From contig PGXR01000038.1 of NCBI GenBank assembly GCA_002839245.1, positions 1 to 16,168 of the forward strand: 16,168 nt of DNA, in the 5' to 3' direction. A program made the position numbers and the translations under genes. Position 1 is the stretch's first letter, and every line of letters starts with the position of its first letter. This DNA is from Spirochaetae bacterium HGW-Spirochaetae-7. Its GTDB lineage: Bacteria > Spirochaetota > Spirochaetia > Treponematales > UBA12059. The notes beneath the pieces are model-generated. The model saw nothing but the letters and a program-made list of their open reading frames with translations. It was not told the origin of the DNA and did not search any database. Shown piece by piece: positions 1-7,269 of this stretch.

Positions 1-426
1 AGACTTTCTCTCGTCTTCTTCGATATCGACAATTTCAAGGATTTCAACTCAATCCATGGGCACTCGACGGGCAACGCGGTGCTGGTGTCCGTCGTCGACA
101 GGGTCCGCGGCTGCGTCCGCGGCATAGACCTCTTCGCCCGCTACGGCGGCGAGGAATTCGTCATAGTACTCCCCGAGACCCCACCTGGCGAAGCCGCGAC
201 GATAGCCGAACGGGTCAGGTCCACCATCGAATCCCTGACAGTCCCTTCTCCCGGCAACGACACGCGGCTATCGGTAACCGTAAGCGTCGGAGTGTCGAGC
301 CTGGGCTCCGGTTACGCGGATTTCCAGGGCATGCTCGAAGCAGCCAATACCGCCGAGCGCCGGGCCAAGGAAACTGGACGCAACCGGGTCGTAGCGGCGG
401 AATCCTTTACTGGAAGCACACGGTAG
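1..426 (+). CDS. Diguanylate cyclase GGDEF domain, C-terminal part (5' end outside window)
   Basis: The reading frame is open from the first base, so the start and any sensory domain lie upstream of the window. The visible ~141 residues are a near-complete GGDEF domain, which condenses two GTP into cyclic di-GMP. The metal-binding stretch FFDIDNFKDFN is at bases 16-48, and the signature GGEEF is at 145-159, a catalytically competent variant. An RxxD motif (RGID, bases 118-129) ends exactly five residues before GGEEF, which is the position of the inhibitory I-site, so product feedback inhibition is likely. The C-terminal strand and 'AERRAKETGRNRV' helix are typical of the family. The stop (TAG 424-426) lies inside the 3' end of the convergent AEC transporter. 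The input signal cannot be judged from here. Confidence 0.93.
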   Translation, partial: RLSLVFFDIDNFKDFNSIHGHSTGNAVLVSVVDRVRGCVRGIDLFARYGGEEFVIVLPETPPGEAATIAERVRSTIESLTVPSPGNDTRLSVTVSVGVSSLGSGYADFQGMLEAANTAERRAKETGRNRVVAAESFTGSTR

Positions 427-1363
427 CAAGGAACAGGGCCAAGGGGATGATGGCAAGGCCGAGCAGCGTCGACAGCGACGTGGCGATACCCGCGTACTCC
501 GCGTCCGCGCCGTATGCAGCGACGAGGATCGGCGTCTGCGTCATGACCGGCATCATCGACTGAACCAGAAAAACCTGCTTCATCAGCAGGGGCAAGTCGG
601 TCAGGCGAGCCATAAATACGAGGATGAGCGGCGCGACCAAGAACCTCCCGGCGATGACGAGAAGCAGATCGCGTTCAAGCCGAATCTTCTTCCACTCTAC
701 CCGAGATATGACGATGCCGATGAAAATCATCGACAGGGGTGTAGTCATCGCGCCCAGAGTCTTGAAGAAGTCCAGGGCGACGCGCGGAAGGCGTATCCCG
801 AGCAGGATGAGCGTCACGGCCACCACCAGCCCGAGCAACGGTGGCGACAGGATGCGTTTGACCCCGTCGATTGACACGAGCGCCGGCGCGGGCTTGCCGG
901 CCATGAAAGCCCCGTCGCGGGCTATGCCATACACGCTGATAGTCCAGAACAAGATGGTGTTTGCAACGTAATATAAAAGGACAAAGGGAAGGCTGGCCTC
1001 CCCGAAAAGTATGATATTGACCGGCAAGCCGATGAAAATGGTGTTTGACAGTGAAAACATTGACGAGAAGGTACCGCGCTTCCCCTTGGGTATGTTGAAG
1101 ACCCTCGCCACCACGGTAGCCGTCAGGAACCCCGCGCCCATGGCCAGGAACGGCAGGGGCAACCCCGGAAGCATCGACACGAGCTTCGTCCTGTCATAGC
1201 CTCCCATCATGTTGGAAATCATGTATGCGGGCAGTGATATGGAAATGACTATTTTCGAGATGACCGATCCCGCGCTGGCATCGAACCATGCTCGCCTGGC
1301 GAGCACGAAACCGATGGCTATCACCATGATGACCGAAATGACGCTTCCGAAGGCATTCAGCAT
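407..1363 (-). CDS. AEC (auxin efflux carrier) family transporter
   Basis: A 318-residue integral membrane protein of the usual length for the AEC family, with about ten hydrophobic segments. The N-terminus (first helix, then 'SKIVISISLPAYMISNM') matches the family's conserved first repeat, and 'SNTIFIGLPVNIILFGE' is the conserved Asn/Gly/Pro-rich crossover region of helix 4. Bacterial members export or exchange small organic acids such as malate or malonate, but this substrate is unknown. The ATG at 1363 has no convincing Shine-Dalgarno sequence. It lies in ATGCTGA, overlapping the stop of the upstream remnant reading frame (stop 1357-1359), so expression may depend on translational coupling. 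The last 20 bases overlap the convergent diguanylate cyclase gene. Confidence 0.9.
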   Translation of the reverse strand: MLNAFGSVISVIMVIAIGFVLARRAWFDASAGSVISKIVISISLPAYMISNMMGGYDRTKLVSMLPGLPLPFLAMGAGFLTATVVARVFNIPKGKRGTFSSMFSLSNTIFIGLPVNIILFGEASLPFVLLYYVANTILFWTISVYGIARDGAFMAGKPAPALVSIDGVKRILSPPLLGLVVAVTLILLGIRLPRVALDFFKTLGAMTTPLSMIFIGIVISRVEWKKIRLERDLLLVIAGRFLVAPLILVFMARLTDLPLLMKQVFLVQSMMPVMTQTPILVAAYGADAEYAGIATSLSTLLGLAIIPLALFLATVCFQ

Positions 1364-1676
1364 ATCCGGATAGTACCGGCCCAGCCGGACAAGGTACAGC
1401 CCTGGCTAGTGGCGCGAGGATGGATGTTGAAAACTTCCGCGCCCGGTCGTTCGGCAAGATACTCTACCTCATCGACTCCGCAGTCGGAGCGCAGGTGTAC
1501 ATGGGGGACCCTGAGCCCCGGTATCGACTCCAACGCACGGCAAGCACCCTGCGCTCGTCTGCGGCGAGCATGGTCGGGAACAACGCGATGAGGCGGATCT
1601 CCGATAAGCGCAAGTCCTCCAGGAATTCCGGGATCCGCTCCTTCTTGGTGCTGGTAAGTCCGGGTAGAATTGTCAT
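1357..1676 (-). pseudogene. Frameshifted, truncated TIM-barrel (sugar-phosphate isomerase/epimerase-like) remnant
   Basis: Two minus-strand frames join into one plausible protein. The frame from ATG 1676 gives 'MTILPGLTSTKKE...LIALFPTMLAADERR'. After a -1 shift near 1542-1546, the next frame gives 'CRALESIPGLRVPHVHLRSD...EVEYLAERPGAEVFNIHP'. Restoring one base there rebuilds a smooth beta/alpha-type sequence with barrel strands ending in PHVHLR and FNIHP. After FNIHP the family-like sequence stops, and about 20 unrelated residues run to the TGA at 1357-1359, so most of a normal ~250-residue barrel is missing. No Shine-Dalgarno sequence precedes the ATG. I read it as a decayed gene. A sequencing error could explain the frameshift but not the truncation. 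The family assignment is from memory and tentative. Confidence 0.5.
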
Positions 1677-1741
1677 GGCGCATGATGGCCGGGAGAGCGT
1701 TTCTGGTCAAGGCGATCAACAGTACATCCACACGAACCCGG

Positions 1742-1771
1742 TTGGCGCGTTCCGCTCCAAGGCGGTATAAT
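1742..1771 (+). promoter_or_regulatory. Candidate sigma-70 promoter for the 132-residue hypothetical gene
   Basis: TTGGCG (1742-1747, four of six to consensus) and a perfect TATAAT (1766-1771) are separated by 18 bases. Transcription would begin near 1777-1779, only about five bases before the ATG at 1783, implying an almost leaderless mRNA if that start is used. Confidence 0.45.
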
Positions 1772-1782
1772 CGAAACAGATC

Positions 1783-2181
1783 ATGTACCATCCAAAGACC
1801 CACGAATTCGACGACACCATGAAAACGATGTTCGACCGCATCGATGCCGTACTCGAGGACCGTTATGGAGGTACCTGGAAACTGCGGCGCAACAGGCCGA
1901 AACGAGGCGAAACCGCCAATCCCGAGGCGGACGGCCTGTTCAATGTCGGCACCTTCTTCACGCCAGGGTACGGCAGCAGATTGGGAAGGGGCTATCTGGT
2001 CGAGGTGATCCTCGCCACGGACGAAGGAGTACCTACCCGCATCCAGGACGAGATTGAAATGCTTGTCCGCGACCTGTTGCTCGACTACCTTTCCGAGTAC
2101 TTTCCCGACCGCAAGCTGACCGTCGAGCGGGACGGCTCCAGGTACAAGATCCATGGAGACTTGGGGCTGGGAAGCTTGTAG
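1783..2181 (+). CDS. Hypothetical protein, 132 residues, soluble
   Basis: I cannot assign a function. The protein is soluble, charged and without a signal peptide or membrane segment. The N-terminal half has an acidic/basic helix ('DDTMKTMFDRIDAVLEDRYG'), followed by a basic Arg/Lys/Asn patch ('RRNRPKRGETANPEADGLFNVG') and a glycine-rich stretch ('TPGYGSRLGRGYLVEV'). The C-terminus is an amphipathic helix followed by a short beta hairpin ('LTVERDGSRYKIHGDLGL'). The alternation of conserved-looking Gly, Pro and Arg residues argues for a real gene, and I recall similar short proteins in spirochaetes. The start is uncertain: ATG 1783 lacks a Shine-Dalgarno sequence and sits almost at the predicted transcription start, while an in-frame ATG at 1819 is an alternative. 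It stands alone and is convergent with the small membrane gene at 2434. Confidence 0.75.
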   Translation: MYHPKTHEFDDTMKTMFDRIDAVLEDRYGGTWKLRRNRPKRGETANPEADGLFNVGTFFTPGYGSRLGRGYLVEVILATDEGVPTRIQDEIEMLVRDLLLDYLSEYFPDRKLTVERDGSRYKIHGDLGLGSL

Positions 2182-2230
2182 GGCGAGAGATATTTTCATC
2201 TGATCCGATTCATGAAGCTCGCCTCTCGCC
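2182..2230. repeat. Inverted repeat in the convergent gap after the hypothetical gene
   Basis: GGCGAGAG (2182-2189) pairs perfectly with CTCTCGCC (2223-2230) just after the stop of the 132-residue gene. An inner TTCAT/ATGAA pair can shorten the loop. There is no T-run, so it is at best a weak or factor-dependent terminator. I see no gene or other signal in the rest of the 2182-2433 gap. Confidence 0.3.
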
Positions 2231-2433
2231 GGCCCGGGAGGGGAGGATTACGTGGCGTGCCTGCTAATCTTCTGTCGCCTTTTCCAGGATTCAGCTGGCG
2301 GGCTGGAGCGCTCCATTCCCGTCAACCGTTTCGCCAAGCACTCCGAGGAGACGGGGCTGAGGCCAGGTCGTCAGTCGACAGCATCACCTGGGCACCCGCT
2401 CGTAGCCATGCCCCACGACACGTTCCTTGCGCC

Positions 2434-2880
2434 TCATCCAGCGTTCCTTCGCAGCCTGGCCAGGATTAGCGTGACCCACGTACCGGGCCACACGCCTTCG
2501 ATCATTGTCATCGCCAGCGCAAGGCATCCCTGGACCGCTCCGATCGTGAAAAAGATGACGTGAAGTCCGGCAACCGCATCGAGCATGACGCACTGGATGA
2601 CTATCCAGATCATCAGCGCTATGGCCGCCGTCCCGCTCGGATACCCCATCCACCATTTCCCGAGGAACGCTGTAACGGCCGCCGCCAGGTTGCCGAGCCC
2701 TATGACGCAGAAAAGTATGACTCCAGGAATGATGAACGAATCGAACGGCGTGCCCGTCAACGCGGAGGCAGGCATTCCCAATGGTGAGACCGGATCCATG
2801 ATAGCCGCAATGCCGCCGACGATAGCGCCGATACCGACGAAGAGATGTAGTGCCACGAGCAAAGGACGGATGATCCGCAT
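2434..2880 (-). CDS. Small integral membrane protein, 148 residues, unknown function
   Basis: A hydrophobic protein with four predicted membrane segments at roughly residues 5-28, 47-70, 82-100 and 105-130. Short loops carry 'MDPVSPLGMPASALTGTPF' and 'GKWWMGYPSGT'. It has no catalytic motif that I recognise. The start is well supported: GGAGG lies five bases before the ATG at 2880. It follows tctA on the same strand after a 159-base gap containing a strong hairpin, so it could be the last, dampened gene of the tricarboxylate operon or have its own promoter. It does not resemble TctB, which is already present. The four-helix layout resembles small DoxX-like or generic membrane proteins, but I would not assign it to a family. 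Confidence 0.75.
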   Translation of the reverse strand: MRIIRPLLVALHLFVGIGAIVGGIAAIMDPVSPLGMPASALTGTPFDSFIIPGVILFCVIGLGNLAAAVTAFLGKWWMGYPSGTAAIALMIWIVIQCVMLDAVAGLHVIFFTIGAVQGCLALAMTMIEGVWPGTWVTLILARLRRNAG

Positions 2881-2970
2881 GCGTACCTCCGGGAAGCGCT
2901 TGAGTCAATGCCCGGATGCAGACCGAGCGGGCAGGACGCGATACCCGCGATTCGGGAACCCTCCTGAAAT

Positions 2971-3002
2971 GACGAAGCTGCCTCGGAAGGAGCGGCTTCG
3001 TC
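2971..3002 (-). terminator. Hairpin between tctA and the small membrane gene
   Basis: GACGAAGC (2971-2978) pairs perfectly with GCTTCGTC (2995-3002). Further partial pairing inside leaves a GGAA loop on the plus strand (TTCC in the minus transcript). No T-run follows on the minus strand, so it is more likely a partial terminator or an mRNA-stabilising hairpin downstream of tctA than a full stop. Its core (2984-3001) is nearly identical to the enolase terminator stem at 10273-10290. Confidence 0.5.
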
Positions 3003-3039
3003 GTTGGCAATCTTAAGTCGCAACAAGCCAGGACGCAAT

Positions 3040-4530
3040 TTACCCTTTGGATTTCGCAATTCTTTTCATCAACACCGGGTATAAAAAGCCAAGGATGGAC
3101 AAGGCAAGTATGACCAGGGACACGGGCCTTGTTACAAAACCAGCCCAGCTGCCATCGCCGATGATCAACTGCTTCCGCAGCGAATTCTCGGCGATACCCC
3201 CAAGTATAAGCCCAAGAATGAACGCAGAGGACGAATACTTGAAGTGGTTGAAAAGGAATCCGATGAAACCGAACGCGAACATGATCAGCACATCGTAGAA
3301 CGAGTTCTGGAGCGAGTATGCTCCCACCACGCCTAGCACGATTATGAGCGTACCCAGCAGCGGATACGGCAGCTTCAGGACCCGTGCGAATTCCTTGGTT
3401 ATAAAGCGTCCTCCCACGAACAGCAGGACCGAAGCCAGGATTATCCCGATGAATATCGAGTAGAGGAGTATGGGCTGGTCTTTCAACAGCAGCGGTCCCG
3501 GCCGAAGGCCGTGGATCATGAACGCTGCCATGATGACGGCGGCCGTCGGACTGCCGGGAATGCCGAGCACCATCGTCGGCACCATTGAGCCGCCAACGGC
3601 CGCGTTGTTGGCTGATTCGGGAGCGGCAATACCTTCGGGCGCGCCTTTCCCGAAGGCTTCCGGCGTCTTGCTCGAGCGCGCCGCCTCGCCATAGGCAACG
3701 AGCGCGGCAATGGAACCGCCAGCGGCCGGGATGATCCCGATGATCGTTCCGATGATCGAAGACTTGATAAGAGTCTTCCACATGCCGAGCAATTCTACGA
3801 ACTTGACGACTTCCATTGAAACCTTGCCGGTCGTCGTCATGTCGACCTTCTTCTTCCCGTATTCCTCGCCGACCGTCTTGTAGACTTCGGCGATCGCGAA
3901 TACGCCTATCATGACCGGGACGTAGTTGATGCCGCTCATCAGGAAAGGCTGGTCGAAGACGAAGCGATTGGCGCCGTTGATCATGTCGATGCCTATCGTC
4001 GAGAAAAGAAGCCCGAGCGTAGCAGACACCATGGCCTTGAGCTGGTCTTTCCCGCCAATGCTCGTGATGCAACTCAGGCCCAGGATGGCGAGCATCAAAT
4101 ATTCGGCACTCTGGAATTTAAGCGCAAAGCCGGCCAGCAACGGGGCGGCTATCACCATCATGAAGGCTGAGAATATGCCGCCGAACGAGGAAGCTGAAAT
4201 GGCAATGCCGAGGGCGCGCCCGGCTTGGCCCTTCTGGGACATCGGGTGTCCGTCAAAAGTCGTCGCAAGCGCTTCCGGCGTCCCTGGTATTTTAAGGAGG
4301 ATGGCGGACATTGAACCTCCCGCGGCCCCTCCGATATATACGGCAACGAGCGTTACGATGGCGGAGACCGGTTCCATGGCATAGGTAAACGGCAGGAGCA
4401 GGATGATGGCCATCGAGGAACTGACCCCCGGCAACGCGCCGGCCACCATGCCGAACAGCGTCCCCGCGACGATCAGGAAAAGATTGAGCGGATGGCCTAC
4501 GTAACCCAAGGCCTGTATTATTGATTCCAC
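3040..4530 (-). CDS. tctA: Tripartite tricarboxylate transporter, large permease subunit TctA
   Basis: A 496-residue polytopic membrane protein of normal TctA length with about 10-12 helices. It carries the family's repeated signatures: 'GALPG' near residues 31-35, 'KIPGTPEALATTFDGHPM' near residue 80, 'IIPAAGGSIAALVAYGEA', and 'GIAAPESANNAAVGGSMVPT' followed by 'LGIPGSPTAAV'. TctA forms the ion-driven translocation channel together with TctB, fed by the periplasmic binding protein TctC. I chose GTG 4530 because GAAGGAG lies about nine bases upstream and the protein then begins at the conserved 'VESIIQALGYV'. An upstream in-frame ATG at 4644 would run far into tctB. It starts 22 bases after the tctB stop, in the same operon as the aconitase-like and PrpF-like genes. 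Confidence 0.95.
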   Translation of the reverse strand: MESIIQALGYVGHPLNLFLIVAGTLFGMVAGALPGVSSSMAIILLLPFTYAMEPVSAIVTLVAVYIGGAAGGSMSAILLKIPGTPEALATTFDGHPMSQKGQAGRALGIAISASSFGGIFSAFMMVIAAPLLAGFALKFQSAEYLMLAILGLSCITSIGGKDQLKAMVSATLGLLFSTIGIDMINGANRFVFDQPFLMSGINYVPVMIGVFAIAEVYKTVGEEYGKKKVDMTTTGKVSMEVVKFVELLGMWKTLIKSSIIGTIIGIIPAAGGSIAALVAYGEAARSSKTPEAFGKGAPEGIAAPESANNAAVGGSMVPTMVLGIPGSPTAAVIMAAFMIHGLRPGPLLLKDQPILLYSIFIGIILASVLLFVGGRFITKEFARVLKLPYPLLGTLIIVLGVVGAYSLQNSFYDVLIMFAFGFIGFLFNHFKYSSSAFILGLILGGIAENSLRKQLIIGDGSWAGFVTRPVSLVILALSILGFLYPVLMKRIAKSKG

Positions 4531-4552
4531 GGTCCTAATCTCCTTCCCGTTG

Positions 4553-5041
4553 TCAATACAACAGGTAGCTGAGTTCCCTGAATATACCGATACCCCTGGG
4601 AAGCGGTACGAAAAACACTTTGCCGAACAAACCGAACAGGGCAAGCGTGCTGATCACGGCGAACAGAGCCAGTTTCCCGTACTTTCGGTACCCCATCACC
4701 AAGGCCGACAGTATGGTAAAAACCAGGGTCGCCACGATGAATCCCACGAAATTCATGATGCCAAGGTACATGGCAAGCGAGACGGCACTCAACGCTGTAG
4801 CCTTGCCGGCCGGGGTAGAGATATCGAGAATCTTCTTGCCGCCTTCCGCATTGTTGCTTTTTGCCCTGGTTTGTTTGAAGAGCAACAACAGGCAAAGCAG
4901 AAATCCTATGGCGACAACCAGGATCGGAAAGCCGGACGCACCCAGTACGTCTCCTTCGATAGTCTCGGCAGGAAGGCCGAGTGAAAAGAACAGCATGAAC
5001 CCGAGAAAAGCCATGATGCCCAGTGTGAAAATAATTTCCAT
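4553..5041 (-). CDS. tctB: Tripartite tricarboxylate transporter, small permease subunit TctB
   Basis: A 162-residue membrane protein with four hydrophobic segments, at about residues 3-22, 36-55, 80-108 and 120-142. It has the typical TctB layout: 'GASGFPILVVAIGFLLCLLLL' near the start, a hydrophilic middle loop ('KQTRAKSNNAEGGKK'), and a C-terminal pair of helices ending in 'VFFVPLPRGIGIF'. The last motif is characteristic, since most TctB proteins carry LP.G near the C-terminus. TctB is required for transport, but its exact role in the complex is not clear. GAGGAG lies eight bases before the ATG. It lies between tctC and tctA, in the usual gene order, and is separated from tctC by a hairpin at 5099-5121. 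Confidence 0.92.
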   Translation of the reverse strand: MEIIFTLGIMAFLGFMLFFSLGLPAETIEGDVLGASGFPILVVAIGFLLCLLLLFKQTRAKSNNAEGGKKILDISTPAGKATALSAVSLAMYLGIMNFVGFIVATLVFTILSALVMGYRKYGKLALFAVISTLALFGLFGKVFFVPLPRGIGIFRELSYLLY

Positions 5042-5098
5042 CCTGTTACTCCTCGCGCTTCAGCAACTGGTCCCGACCTGCCAGTCGTTGCAAGCCGG

Positions 5099-5121
5099 CG
5101 CAACCCGCCGCACGGGTTGCG
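5099..5121 (-). other. Intercistronic hairpin between tctC and tctB
   Basis: CGCAACCCG (5099-5107) and CGGGTTGCG (5113-5121) form a perfect nine-base-pair stem with a five-base loop, 15 bases after the tctC stop. No T-run follows on the minus strand, so it is unlikely to terminate transcription. It could protect the tctC message from 3' decay, giving more binding protein than permease. Confidence 0.6.
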
Positions 5122-5135
5122 TCCTTGACAACGAG

Positions 5136-6116
5136 TTACTTCAACAAACCCATCTGCTTGAAGATGGCGACGTATCCATTGTACTCGCTATCCCATATGG
5201 CCTTGAACTCGTCTACCTTCGCATACCCTTTCCTGATATTGGTCATCTCCTTGGATTCCATCTCCTTGTAACCTTCGGTCTCGTACGCTGCCTGCAAGGC
5301 GTCGATGAGTATCTGCTTGACTGCGGGTGGGGTACCCTTCTTGACGCAGAACCCGCGCCATGAACCTTGGGTGAATTTGATGCCCTGCTCTACGGTGCAG
5401 GGAACATCCTTGAGCGAGGGAACCTGGGTCAATCGAACATCGTTGAGGACGATGAGGGGGCGAATGTCACCCGATTCTACGAGGGGCAGGAATGAGATGA
5501 GCTTGTCCTGGTAGACGTCGAGTTCGCCGCCAAGCACCGCGGCCTTGATCTCGGAGCCGGACTTGTACGGGACATAGATCCATGAAATCCCTGCCTCCGC
5601 CGCGAGCCCGTTGGCGATGTAGTCATCGAGTCCGCCGGGGGACAAGCCGCCGATCTTCAACTTCTTTCCCGGATTTGCCTTGGCATAGGCGACCAATTCC
5701 TGGAAGGTCTGGAACTTGCTGTTCTTCGAGACCCCGATCAGCTGGAGGTCGGACTGGACTCGGAGCAGGGGCTCGAAACTGTCCCTGAACTTGATCGGGC
5801 TCTTGTTGAGCGCTTCGATGATAAGGAGCGACGGAGTAATCTCGAGCACTGTATAACCGTCCGCCGGCTGGTTGTACACATAGGTCATTCCCTCGATGGT
5901 TCCAGCGGCGCCTTTATTGACGGGCGTAATCGATTTGCCGATGAATTTCTCGGCCAACTGCGCATACTGCCTCGCAAAAATGTCGCTTGCACCGCCTGCC
6001 CCGAAGGGAATCACCATCTCAATGGGCCGTTTTGGGAAATCAACCTTCTTTGCCTGCGCGGAAGCGCCCATCGCGACGGCTATCATCACCGTCAAAGCCA
6101 CTACTGTCCGTTTCAT
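5136..6116 (-). CDS. tctC: Tripartite tricarboxylate transporter substrate-binding protein TctC (BUG family)
   Basis: A 326-residue exported solute-binding protein. A Sec signal peptide is clear: a basic start (MKR), a hydrophobic core to about residue 16, and an AxA-type cleavage near residues 18-22 ('GASAQA'). There is no lipobox cysteine. The mature part begins with the BUG-family pattern 'FPKRPIEMVIPFGAGGASDIFAR', whose first beta strand/loop binds the substrate carboxylate. 'NKGAAGTIEGM' and 'ADGYTVLEITPS' are also family hallmarks. It captures a carboxylic acid in the periplasm and delivers it to TctAB. AGAGGAGG lies five bases before the ATG. The gene follows prpF by 16 bases, so importer and enzymes are co-transcribed. 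Known BUG ligands include citrate, tricarballylate and other carboxylates, and sequence alone does not decide among them. Confidence 0.94.
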   Translation of the reverse strand: MKRTVVALTVMIAVAMGASAQAKKVDFPKRPIEMVIPFGAGGASDIFARQYAQLAEKFIGKSITPVNKGAAGTIEGMTYVYNQPADGYTVLEITPSLLIIEALNKSPIKFRDSFEPLLRVQSDLQLIGVSKNSKFQTFQELVAYAKANPGKKLKIGGLSPGGLDDYIANGLAAEAGISWIYVPYKSGSEIKAAVLGGELDVYQDKLISFLPLVESGDIRPLIVLNDVRLTQVPSLKDVPCTVEQGIKFTQGSWRGFCVKKGTPPAVKQILIDALQAAYETEGYKEMESKEMTNIRKGYAKVDEFKAIWDSEYNGYVAIFKQMGLLK

Positions 6117-6132
6117 CTGAACCTCCTCTTTC

Positions 6133-7269
6133 CTACCTGTAATACGCGGTGCCTCGCATAAGCAATCTGGCCGTACGAAAGCCGTATGCCCAACTGATCA
6201 CCGTGTTCCCGTCTATACCCCGTTCCGTCTCGACACCAACCTGTATCAGTCCGCCAGGGTGCCCTATCCTCAGGTTGCCCTGGTCAAAACCCTCATGAAG
6301 AACGCTATGTACCACGGTTCCATCGATCACCGCCGCGGCAGCGGTACACAGGGCACCGGTAAGCGCATACGTCTTGTGGGTCTTCTGCATCGACATCATC
6401 CGCCCCACCATGTCGATGTCATTACCGTCCACCGATTGCCCGGACGAAGTACGGAAACTCGCCGGCCCGGCGACGACGGTCATCTTCGGTACCGCCGCAG
6501 ACAGCAGGGCCGAGTCGCGGGAATCGCTTACGAAGCCGAGCTTGCGGGCAGCCGTGCCCCGGATTGATTCCAGCAGACCGAGGGTGCGGGTATTTCCGTC
6601 GATCTCGTCGGGAAGTTCCCTGCCGGTCATGCCTATATCGGAAGCGCGGACGAACACCAACGGATTGGTGGCGTCGACGATCGAGACCTCCACCGGGCCG
6701 AAACCGTCGACGTCCAGAAAGTCGGACGGCGAGCCGGTGGGGAGCAACTTGCCGGTTACCGAGCCCCCTGGATTCCTGAATGCCAGCTTTATCACCGACG
6801 AAGTGCCCGGCACTCCCGATATCGCGAAGTCGCCGTCATACTCGACTTTTCCTCCCGGCGTCGCGATGGAGCAATGGATTATCTTGTCGGTATTCGTGTT
6901 ATGCACCCTGATGAGCGTCATCCCATCCCTGGCTTCAACCAGGCCCGTTTCCAGCGCGAAAGGGCCGACCGCGGACGAGATATTCCCGCAGTTTCCTTTG
7001 TAATCGACCACCGGTTTATCTACGGAAACCTGGGCAAACGTGTATTCGACGTCTGAGTCGTCTCCCTTTGACTTCGCGATGATGGCGACCTTGCTCGTCG
7101 TGGAAACCGAACCACCCAATCCGTCGATCTGCCGTAGGTCGGGGCTTCCCATCACCCTGAGGAGGAATGAATCGCGTTCCGGTCCGGCTGGGGGAATATC
7201 ATCCTCCATGAAAAAAAGACCCTTGCTGGTACCGCCCCTGAAAACCGCGCATGGAACTGACTTCAACAT
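6133..7269 (-). CDS. prpF: PrpF-family isomerase (aconitate / 2-methylaconitate / oxalomesaconate type)
   Basis: A 378-residue protein of the PrpF (DUF453) family, with the double diaminopimelate-epimerase-like fold. Members move a double bond or interconvert cis and trans forms of unsaturated tricarboxylates: PrpF on 2-methylaconitate/aconitate, GalD on 4-oxalomesaconate, Mii on methylitaconate. The N-terminus 'PCAVFRGGTSKGLFF' is diagnostic. Lys60 in 'STTSKVA' and Cys94 in 'GNCGN' are 34 residues apart, the same spacing as the catalytic Lys73/Cys107 pair I recall for Shewanella PrpF, so the enzyme should be active. The start is ATG 7269, which overlaps the upstream hydratase stop by seven bases and gives the family N-terminus. 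A longer in-frame start at 7359 would lie inside the hydratase gene. The tight coupling implies the two enzymes act in sequence on one substrate. Confidence 0.93.
   Translation of the reverse strand: MLKSVPCAVFRGGTSKGLFFMEDDIPPAGPERDSFLLRVMGSPDLRQIDGLGGSVSTTSKVAIIAKSKGDDSDVEYTFAQVSVDKPVVDYKGNCGNISSAVGPFALETGLVEARDGMTLIRVHNTNTDKIIHCSIATPGGKVEYDGDFAISGVPGTSSVIKLAFRNPGGSVTGKLLPTGSPSDFLDVDGFGPVEVSIVDATNPLVFVRASDIGMTGRELPDEIDGNTRTLGLLESIRGTAARKLGFVSDSRDSALLSAAVPKMTVVAGPASFRTSSGQSVDGNDIDMVGRMMSMQKTHKTYALTGALCTAAAAVIDGTVVHSVLHEGFDQGNLRIGHPGGLIQVGVETERGIDGNTVISWAYGFRTARLLMRGTAYYR

Noticed and set aside
1042..1061. TGTTTGACAGTGAAAACA resembling a parS site
   Set aside because: It has a two-base insertion relative to the 16-base parS palindrome and mismatches at its centre. 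It lies in conserved AEC coding sequence far from parAB.
1357..2199. 280-codon minus-strand frame opposite the 132-residue gene
   Set aside because: Only its last third (below about 1550) looks like protein, as part of the frameshifted barrel remnant. The rest is antisense to the better supported plus-strand gene.
2384..4072. Long minus-strand open frame of 562 codons
   Set aside because: It is a shadow of tctA and the small membrane gene: composition is Arg/His-rich and low in hydrophobic patterning, with no domain, while the overlapping frames are clear transporter genes.
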